Program-made: the position numbers and the translations under genes
Shown here: in pieces, positions 56,588-64,000 of the stretch
Position numbering within the stretch: the stretch's first letter is position 1
Layout: every line of letters begins with the position of its first letter
The notes under the pieces: generated by a model
What the model was told of the DNA's origin: nothing
Databases searched by the model: none
The model's input: the letters and a program-made list of their open reading frames with translations, nothing else
Source of the DNA: Eublepharis macularius
Lineage: Eukaryota; Chordata; Lepidosauria; Squamata; Eublepharidae
Length of the DNA stretch: 64,000 bases
Direction of reading: 5' to 3'
NCBI RefSeq assembly: GCF_028583425.1
Contig: NC_072791.1
Location: 196,950,311-197,014,310 of the forward strand

Positions 56588-56605
56588 GGTAGTGTGGATT
56601 CGGCC
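56588..56605 (-). repeat. Harbinger right TIR
   Basis: Inverted partner of the left TIR with one difference, followed by TAA (56606-56608). About 800 bp lie between it and the start of the minus-strand Myb-like gene, with CpG-rich stretches that may be its promoter. Confidence 0.92.
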
Positions 56606-56608
56606 TAA

Positions 56609-57599
56609 GTCTATTTGCATTTTCTGTTTAACTATCAGAAATTAACATACATATGCTAAGGTGCATCAGCTAAGGGTGCATCAGCTTGCAGTTCTCTCCT
56701 GAGTAATGGGTGTATTTGTAGAATACCAAGGCATTTATCTCTTTTAAATTCCATAAATATATCAAATATTGCAGTTTTATATGCTAGGTAAGTTATATAG
56801 GATGCATTTTATGTTGTTAAATCAGTAACATTAGTTTAGGTTTGATAGGACACTAAGTACTGCATATATTTGAAAAAAACAAGGAAAACTTTTCTTCCTC
56901 CATGGCTTCAAAATGCAAAAATATTCTGAAATTGTTCAATTGTAATGCATCCAATCCTAGTAAAAAGAACAAGTGAAATTTGTTCATTTATCTTTATTTG
57001 AATGGATTTTACTGTACCTAAAGAAGAGTGTGCACCAATATTGATATCTCCAGTGATAATTACATTATGTTCTTGATCTTTCATAATTATCTTGATAAGA
57101 GTTCTTTAAGAACATATGATTTTAATAACCATGGCTAATAATCTATTAATCTTTTAAAGAATAATTCTCTACTTCTGTGATGGACTGCACTTTTTAAAAG
57201 CCTGGAAGTACCGTACAAACAGCTGAAGGACTGTTAAGGGTTTATCCCTTACCAACACAGAGAGCTTTGAGTGACAGGCTACTCCAAGGAATCTGACTGG
57301 ATAGTATAAACTGGAAAGAGGAGGGTCTGTTTTCAGCCCTAGCTGAGAGGAATCAAGTGTGAAGAGTTGGGAGATGGGAGTCCTAATGGAGAGCAGTTTA
57401 ACACCTACGGAACCAGGAAAAGTTGACAAGGAGGTTTGGGAAGTAGGTGCAGACTACTGAACAGAAGAGAGAACCCTCCCGAGAGCAAAATACCAGATAC
57501 AATCAATAAGATACTTGATACAGAGATAAGTTTAAAGTGCAAGGTGCAATAAATATGTGCAATACAATAAACAGAAGTGCTATGCTATAAATATGCTCT
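56609..57599. other. Intergenic, no feature recognised
   Basis: AT-rich sequence between the Harbinger and CR1. No gene or repeat recognised. Confidence 0.4.
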
Positions 57600-57732
57600 G
57601 GGAGGCAGTTGAAGACATTGGGGGCTCAGGTGGTATTCTCTTCTATCCTTCCAGTCATAGGAAGAGGAACACTCAGGGAGCAGACCATACTTGAGGTGAA
57701 TCGTTGGTTGAGATGGTGGTGCTGAGCCCCTT

Positions 57733-59823
57733 GTAGCAATTTCCTGACCTGCCTGGCCGATAACTTCCTTTTTCAAAAGGTGGAGGAAGCTACAAGGGGC
57801 TTGGCCATACTAGACTTGATATTAACCAACAGGGAAGAATTGGTAGATGAGATGAAGGTGGTGGGGATCTTAGGGGGAAGTGACCATATCCTCCTTGAAT
57901 TCCAGTTGCTGTGGGGGGCCAAGGAAGTTGGTAGCCACACTCGTAGGTTAGATTTTCGTAGGGCCAACTTCGATGAACTCAGAGGCTTGATGAGAGTCAT
58001 TCCATGGGGGAGTGTGCTGGAAGGGAAAGGAGCGAGTGATGGGTGGGCCCTTCTCAAACACGAGCTTCTGCAAGCTCAAGCCCTCACTATCCCAGCAAGA
58101 CGGAAACATGGTAAGGGCTCCAAGAAACCGATGTGGATGTACAGAGAGGTCCAGAATAAGCTAAGGGAGAAAAAGGAAATGTTCAGGAAATGGAGAGAAG
58201 GACAGGCCTCTAAAGAGGAGTATATGAGGGTTACTAGGTACTGCAGATCAGCCATCAGAGAGGCCAAAGCTCAGTACGAGCTGGGTCTGGCCAGGAGGGC
58301 TCGCTACAATAAGAAAAACTTCTACAGATATGTGAGAAGCAAACACAAGGTAAAAGAGGCAATTGGACCACTATTGGGAGTAGATGGAGAAACTCTGATG
58401 CAGGACAGAGAAAAAGCAGACAGGCTTAATGACTTTTTTGCCTCTGTTTTCTCCCTGCAGAACTCAGGCACATCTAGAGATAGTAGAAAATGTGGCAGGA
58501 CACCTGAGTGGCTAATTGACATTGACAGAGAGGTTGTGGAGAGGCATCTGGCTGCACTGGATGAATACAAATCCCCTGGGCCGGATGGGGTGCACCCAAG
58601 AGTGCTGAAAGAACTTTCTAGAGAACTGGCAGAACCCCTGTCCATCATCTTCAAGGCCTCCTGGAGGACTGGGGATGTGCCACAAGATTGGAGAAGAGTG
58701 AATGTTATCCCAGTCTTTAAGAAAGGGAAGAAGGATGACCCGGGAAACTACAGGCCAGTCAGTCTGACTTATGTTGCTGGGAAGATATTAGAACAGATTT
58801 TAAAGGGATCAATCTGTAAGCATCTGCAGGACCACTCAGTGATCTGGGGAAGTCAGCATGGTTTCCTTCTTTGATCGAGTGACCAGCTTACTGGATCGGG
58901 GGAACTCTGTTGATGTGATTTATCTGGATTTCAGTAAAGCTTTTGATAAGGTCCCCCATGACATTCTGATGAGCAAACTGGAAGACTGTGGACTGGACTA
59001 TAGGACAGTTTGGTGGCTAGGGAACTGGTTAGAGGACCGCACCCAAAGAGTGGTGGTCAACGGCTTTCATCGGATTGGAGGGAGGTGTCCAGTGGGGTGC
59101 TGCAGGGCTTGGTTTTGGGCCCAGTATTTTTATCAACGATCTGGATGAAGGAGTGGAAGGGATACTCATTAAATTTGCTGATGATACCAAATTAGGAGGA
59201 GTAGCAAACACCCAAGAATATAGAATTAATATTCAACAAGACCTGAATACTCTGGAGAAGTGGGCAGCTGTGAATAGGATGCAATTCAACAAAGACAAGT
59301 GCACAGTATTACATCTGGGCCACAAAAAATGGGAAGCACAAATACTGGATGGGGGATACACTTCTGGGCAGTAGTATATGTGAAAGGGATCTTGGGGTAA
59401 GAGTGGACTGTAAACTAAATATGAGCAGTCAGTGTGATGCGGTGGCAAAAAAGGCTAATTCAATCTTGGGTTGTATCAAAGGGGCCATAGCACCAAAATC
59501 GCAGGAGGTCATAGCCCCTCTCTATACTGCCTTGGTCAGGCTGCACCTGGAGTATTGTGTGCAGTTCTGGAGGCCTCACTTCAAAAAGGATGTGGACAAA
59601 ATTGAGAGGGTGCAGAGGAGAGCGACGAGGATGATCAGGGGTCTGGAGACTGAGCCCTACGAGGAAAGGCTGAGGGCCTTGGGAATGTTTAGTTTGGGGA
59701 AGAGGAGATTGAGGGGGGACATGATTGCTCTCTTTAAATATTTGAAAGGCTGTCATTTGGAGGAGGGCAAGGAGTTGTTCCAGTTGGCAGCAGAGGGTAG
59801 GACCCGAAGCAATGGGCTTAAAT
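57733..59823 (+). pseudogene. CR1 ORF2 (endonuclease end and RT), broken
   Basis: Frame 1 (to 58874) gives the endonuclease end (LAILDLILTNREELVDEM, GGSDHILLEFQLL), the linker, and RT motifs SPGPDGVHPRVLKEL, NVIPVFKKGKKDDPGNYRP and the start of the next motif. The frame then shifts near 58860 to DVIYLDFSKAFDKVPHDIL, again near 59090 to the catalytic FADDTKL block, and again near 59360 to the C-terminal GCIKGAIAPKSQEVIAP and TRMIRGLETEPYEERL region. At least three frameshifts make it non-functional. Full CR1 ORF2 is near 900-1000 codons, and the N-terminal endonuclease part is absent. Confidence 0.88.
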
Positions 59824-60069
59824 CAGGGCTGGATCGAGGGGGGGCAGGGGGGCTAGCCAGGGAGGGGGCACCGGGAGCAGCTGCCAGAGGGCGCAGGCAG
59901 CCTCGCAGCCCCCCGCGCTGCCTTTTGCCTGCCCTGCAGGACAGGGGGCGGCCGGCTTGCCGCGCACCCCCTGTCCTGCAGCACAGGAAAAAGGCAGCGC
60001 GGGGAGCGCGCGCGCGAGGTCGCCAGCCTAGGGTTGCCCTGGGCACAGGCAACCCTAGATCCGGCGCTG
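59824..60069. mobile_element. hAT MITE nested in CR1, 246 bp
   Basis: The ends CAGGGCTGGATCGAGGG and CAGCGCCGGATCTAGGG (right end reversed) match at 14 of 17. The 8-bp duplication GCTTAAAT/GCTTAAGT (59816-59823 and 60070-60077) has one mismatch. GC-rich interior with a hairpin around CCTGCAGGACAGGGGG. CR1 sequence resumes exactly after it. Confidence 0.88.
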
Positions 60070-60699
60070 GCTTAAGTTACATGCACAAAGGTACCGGCTG
60101 GACATTAGGAAAAACTTTTTCATGGTCAGAGTAGTTCAAAAGTGGAATCAGCTGCCTAGGGAGGTGGTGAGCTCCCCCTCACTGGCAGTTTTCAAGAAGA
60201 GGCTGGATGAATATTTGTCAGAGATGCTTTAGGCTGATCCTGCACTGGGCAGGGGGTTGGACTAGATGGTCTGTATGGCCCCTTCCAACTCTATGATTCT
60301 ATGAAATATCAAGAATAAATAATCATAAATGCGACATCCAAGATACAATGCAAAAATCTCCTAATCCCCCAAAAGCAAGGCTTCAATAATCCAATGATTT
60401 ATTTATTTATTATATTACATTTCTAAACTGCCCTCCCCGTCAGACGGGTCAATGATCAATATCTTCCATTGTTTCTCACTTAGGTCAGCAGGTAAGCGAA
60501 CAAGTCCAAAGCAGCTCTGTCCAAGATCATTAATATTTTTTCCATATTGCAGGTACAAAATCCAGGAGAGTCAAAAGAATCACACTCAATAGGACGCTAG
60601 CTGATGGCCAGTTTCATCAAACTTTCTCAAGCGTGTATCAAATAATAGTCGCCATTGATTCCATATATGCAGATCATGAATGTCTCCCATTAAAGCCAA

Positions 60700-60790
60700 T
60701 GACGGTCAGCTAGCGGCTCTCAGAAGCTAAGAAGGGTCAGTACTTCAATGAGAGACCACCAAAGAAGACTCTCTGGAGGAATTTCAATTC
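60700..60790 (+). repeat. 5S-rRNA-derived SINE fragment
   Basis: CGGCTCTCAGAAGCTAAGAA, GGTCAGTACTTCAATGAGAG and ACCACCAAAGAAGACTCT follow 5S internal promoter order as in 6022. Confidence 0.55.
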
Positions 60791-61625
60791 AATGTATTCA
60801 ATTTCTAGCCCTCCCTCCCTAAAAATGGGCTCAAGGAGGGTTACATCCGTGTATAAATACAAATAAAAACCACAATAAAATAACAGACATAAAATACAAT
60901 TAAAGTTACAGTTTCCAAGATGATACTCCATATCATCCCCCCCTCCTGATAGTGCAGAGGGAGGAAAGGAGGAAAGGCGGGAGCAACCATTCTGGTCAAA
61001 GTAACTCATATAGGAGGCCAAGATGACTATACAGCTCCTCTAACGAGACCAGTAGGGAGGCTCACCAGATGACACAAGAACAGCCTCCTCAACCATATGC
61101 CTAGCAGAACATCTCCGTCCTACAAGCCCGCTGAAAGGAAAGAAGATCTTGGCAGTTGCGAGAGTTCACAGACAGAGAGTTCCACAAGGTTGGAGCCAGG
61201 ACCGAAAAGGCCCTGGCTCTGATGGGGCCAGTCGAGCCTCCCCGGGGCCAAGGACCACCAGTAGTTGTTTGTCAGCTGATCTGAATACTCTTCAGGGTAC
61301 ATACGGTGAGAGGTGGTCCGGCAGGTATGTTGGTCCCAGTCCTCTCAGGGCTTTATAGGTCAAAACCAAAATCTTGACTCTGATCTGGCATTCCACAGGG
61401 AGCCAGTGTAACTGCTGCAAGATGGGAGTAATATGTGCCCTATATGGAGTACCAGTTAGGACACGCGCAGCAGCATTCTGGACCTGTTGTACTTCCAGAT
61501 CAGACCCAAGGGAAGCCAAATAACATGACTCCACATGTCCTCCTCCCTTGCAACACTGAGCAAATGAGCACTTTTTAAGATGAGTTTCCCTGATGTACAT
61601 CTGACTACGAATCTGGTCGTGCATC
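60791..61625 (-). pseudogene. L2 LINE ORF2 end and 3' UTR, antisense
   Basis: A minus-strand frame (61292-61624) reads VQNAAARVLTGTPYRAHIT, LQQLHWLPVECQIRVKIL and LTYKALRGLGPTYLPDHL, the conserved C-terminus of L2-clade ORF2. A frameshift continues at 61120-61302, followed by a 3' region ending in the TATAAATA-type tail near 60855. RT domain absent. Confidence 0.7.
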
Positions 61626-61808
61626 TATGACCAGTCAACTGTGGGGCGTAATGTGGAGCTTGGTCTTTAAATCCTTGTCAGACACTCTAACCACTGCTCC
61701 ACACTGTCTCTGCTAGCTCAGGGAAGTGGCTAAACCCCTTTGTTTTGTCACAGAGGGGATATTTCCCAGCCTCCCTCTCTGTGCTGCCTCCATGTTTCCT
61801 GCTTCTCA

Positions 61809-62066
61809 CAGAACCAGTTTGGTGCAGTGGTTAAGAGTGCGGGACTCTAATCTAGAGAACCGGGTTCGATTCCCCACTCCTTCACTTGGTGACCTTGGGC
61901 TGGGTGACCTTGGGCTAGTCACGGCTCTCTGGAGCTTTCTCAGCCCCACCCACCTCACAGGGTGTTTTGTTGTGGGGATAATAATGGCATACTTTGTAAA
62001 CCACTCTGAGTGGGCATTAAGTTGTCCTGAAGGGCGGTATATAAATCTGATGTTATTATTATTATT
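61809..62066 (+). repeat. tRNA-derived SINE with LINE-like tail
   Basis: Same family as 6585: TGGTGCAGTGGTTAAGAGTG, GGGTTCGATTCCCC and GAAGGGCGGTATATAAATCT, ending in an ATT-rich tail. A short internal duplication of GTGACCTTGGGCT (61892-61917) distinguishes it. Confidence 0.82.
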
Positions 62067-62810
62067 CGTTATTATGTGTAAACCTTTGCTTTCGTTGCAA
62101 ATGACAGAGGGACATTCTGGAGCTAATCTGGGCCAGGAGGCTCCGATTCCCTTCTCCCATCGCCCATCATCATTCTGGAGCTGGTGGCCAGCACTGAGGC
62201 TCCTAGTTCTATTCCCTGATGAGTCGTGTGTGGTGTGAAGCCTCCTTTTATAATTATAGAAGACACATGATCTGTTTTCCCCATTCTGCAATCCATGGGC
62301 TCTCGATACTTCTCCCCATGCATCTTGTACCCATCTCCTTCATTTTGCTTGGCCCTGTGCTCCTCGTGAGCCAAGCCAGGGCCCCTAGCCCTGGTCATGG
62401 CTTTGAATAGACTGCTGATGCCATTGAAACAAAAGGGAATTTGGAAAATCCCCCTCCTCATCTCCTCCTTCCAAGTTCTCCTCTTCCATTTTTTTCTTGA
62501 ACCAGTTCTCAACTGCTTTCAGTCCTGGATACAATGGCCAAGGACGGTTCTTCTGCATTGGCAGGCAGTGCTGGAGCAGGGGGAAGCTGCACAGCTTTCC
62601 TGCTCTGCATAGGGTGAGGGGTTCAGGGGGGGGAGGCTGGCCACAGGGACATGCCCAGGCATCTCTTGCTGTCATCTCTTCTCTGGCCTTCCTTCCTGAC
62701 CAGCCTGGTGCAGAGGTGACACTGTCCAACTAGGCTCTGGGAGACTCAGGCTCCATCTCCACTTTGCTCTGGAAATCTGCTGGGTGGCCTTGGACCAGTC
62801 CCGCTGTCTT
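62067..62810. other. Intergenic; SINE fragment at 62725-62805
   Basis: GCTCTGGGAGACTCAGGCTC ... GCTGGGTGGCCTTGGACCAG resembles the SINE fragment at 25486. Frames across 62123-62729 on both strands have no domain. Confidence 0.4.
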
Positions 62811-63184
62811 AGAGCCAAGCTCCACGAGATGAATTACACAAGGAGGAGCACGTGAAGGGAGTTGCAATGTTCGCTGGGAATCTGAGTTTTAAAAGAGATC
62901 GGAAGGCTTTGTCAATTTCCCCTCTCTACAGAGCCAGGGAGATCACTGCTCAGAGGGTTTGTTAATTTCATCTTTGCCTCCAGAAGGCTCTGCCAGTTTC
63001 ACCTCCCCTTCCAAGAGGTGAAGAGGAAATAAACAAATCTTCTGAACAGGGATCTCCCTAGCTCTGTAGAGAGGGGAAATTGACAAAGCCTTCCGATCTC
63101 TTAAAATTCAGTTTCCCGGCTAACATCGCAACTCCCTTCACGTGCTCCTCCTCGTGCAATTCGTCTCTCGTAGCTCAGCTCTCT
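62811..63184. mobile_element. Long palindromic MITE, about 374 bp
   Basis: Arms of more than 130 bp. Left AGAGCCAAGCTCCACGAGAT ... GGAGCACGTGAAGGGAGTTG ... AATTTCCCCTCTCTACAGAG is mirrored at the right with about 85-90 percent identity by eye. The ends resemble the MITEs at 51746 and 54669 (AAGCTAC..GACGAAT). No coding capacity. Confidence 0.75.
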
Positions 63185-63854
63185 GCCTAACCTTCCTCAT
63201 GTGAAGGAAATGGGAACAAAGGGAGCTGTGTTGGGCCTCCAATGGGGTTAGAGGCAAAGTGCAAATGAGGCACATAAGCATGGACCCAGTAAAAGCAGGC
63301 CACAAGAGCACAAGCCTTTCCGCACACCAGAGAGCAGAGGGTGTAGCCGCACGCCGGGGCCCCTACCCTCGAACAGATTGCAGATTGGTGCCATTTCTGC
63401 TGTTTGAGAACAAGGGAAAGAGGAGCGGGGAACATCATAACTCCCTTCATCATGTAACGCTTAATTTTAAATTACCAGTCTTTCAGAGATAATTACAGTG
63501 ATCCTTTAGTCTTTCCCAAAGCTGAAGAAAGAAAGCTGTCCCTTAATTAGTCACGCCTTAGACTTATCAGGTTCCTTTGTATTTGAATCTGCAGCTCTTA
63601 ACTTATGTATATTAACAAAATCAATCTTTACACATTTTTAATGCTGCACAGGTAGATCAGCAGTGCCTATACTTTGGAACGTCTCACAATTACAGGAGCG
63701 CCATCACAGTCAAACTGTGTTGAGCTGTTTTGAAAATATATCTACTTATTTATTTGCATTATTTATAGTCTGCCTTTTTCACTGAGACTCAAGGCACATT
63801 ACACGGTATAATTCAATACAATCAACAGCTGGGGCATTCAATAAACAATACTTA
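63185..63854. other. Intergenic; LINE-tail-like piece at about 63740-63835
   Basis: TTTATTTGCATTATTTATAG then TCTGCCTTTTTCACTGAGAC resembles an antisense LINE 3' tail. Otherwise nothing recognised. Confidence 0.35.
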
Positions 63855-64000
63855 TTGATTCTGCACATGTTGGATCATGCACTTCCGATCCTCTTTATAG
63901 ATAATTTGGAATTCATTTTTTTGTGTGCGGAACAAAAAGTCCACCTCAAACGATTGATAAAGTGCATTGAAAGTGCATTATCCAATGTGTGCGGAATCAG
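63855..64000. mobile_element. Harbinger-like MITE, cut or ending at the window edge
   Basis: The left end TTGATTCTGCACATGTTGGA and the reversed right end CTGATTCCGCACACATTGGA are TIRs continuing into ...ATGCACTT. The tip resembles the GGC(T)GATTCC ends of Harbinger MITEs. The right boundary and duplication lie beyond the window. Confidence 0.65.

Larger units (their letters stand above)
47757..56605. mobile_element. PIF/Harbinger DNA transposon, 8,849 bp, three genes
   Basis: TIRs GGCCGATTCCACACTACC and GGCCGAATCCACACTACC (right end reversed) match at 17 of 18 positions and are flanked by TAA duplications (47754-47756 and 56606-56608), as known for PIF/Harbinger. Inside are a DDE transposase (48170-49760), a Myb/SANT-like gene (50562-53199) on the same strand, and a second Myb/SANT-like gene on the other strand (53438-55780). 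All three are spliced and open throughout, so the copy may be recent. Harbingers normally carry a transposase and one Myb-like partner that it needs for nuclear import and TIR binding; a second Myb-like gene is unusual. Two MITEs (51746, 54669) inserted later. Confidence 0.93.
57600..60304 (+). mobile_element. CR1 LINE, 5' truncated, frameshifted
   Basis: It holds the end of the endonuclease domain, a reverse transcriptase and a 3' end terminating in CTATGATTCTATGA, the CR1 signature. The left border is uncertain because similarity fades before 57730. Interrupted by a hAT MITE at 59824-60069. Confidence 0.85.

Noticed and set aside
59753..60134. C-terminal extension of the CR1 protein
   Set aside because: The extra residues come from the nested hAT MITE, not from CR1.
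62123..62729. Overlapping 110-130-codon frames
   Set aside because: Frames on both strands with no domain; part overlaps SINE-like sequence.

Overview
The window looks like squamate reptile DNA, possibly a gecko but not resolved to family. The evidence is the repeat mix: CR1, L2 and L1 LINE pieces, several tRNA-headed SINEs, 5S-rRNA-headed SINEs, Penelope-like ends with hammerhead-ribozyme cores, a DIRS retrotransposon, many hAT MITEs and a Harbinger transposon. The only host gene recognised is exon 1 of STK39 (SPAK kinase) on the minus strand at 35072-35288, inside a CpG island (about 34.5-35.7 kb). The gene continues to the left, so 1-35071 should be STK39 intron 1. The DNA from 35.7 kb to the end is upstream intergenic sequence.

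The intron part (1-35 kb) holds an apparently complete 6.1-kb DIRS retrotransposon (7936-14038, minus strand). It has inverted termini, an internal complementary region that matches both outer ends, and gag, RT/RNase H/methyltransferase-like and tyrosine-recombinase reading frames. Gag and RT are in the same frame, separated by one UGA followed by CGG. Around it are hAT MITEs of several families, most with exact 8-bp target duplications (1736, 6093, 16718, 19008, 20678, 22059), tRNA SINEs, CR1 3' ends and inverted Penelope-like pairs.

The intergenic part (36-64 kb) holds more of the same hAT families (37167, 43060, 44157, 45892) and an 8,849-bp PIF/Harbinger transposon (47757-56605) flanked by TAA duplications. 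Three spliced genes can be read from it. They are a DDE transposase (two exons, 434 aa) and a Myb/SANT-like gene (four exons, 259 aa) on the plus strand, and a second, different Myb/SANT-like gene (four exons, 364 aa) on the minus strand, convergent with the first. All three frames stay open across GT-AG junctions. Two nested MITEs lie only in introns. This three-gene Harbinger is the best candidate for an undescribed system here.

To its right are a frameshifted CR1 LINE (about 57.6-60.3 kb) broken by a hAT MITE, an antisense L2 tail, another tRNA SINE, a long palindromic MITE, and a Harbinger-like MITE cut by the window end. Several insertions are nested, which gives a relative order of activity: 5S-SINE, CR1 and an older repeat were hit by hAT elements, and the Harbinger was later hit by MITEs. 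All calls come from reading the sequence; no database search was run.
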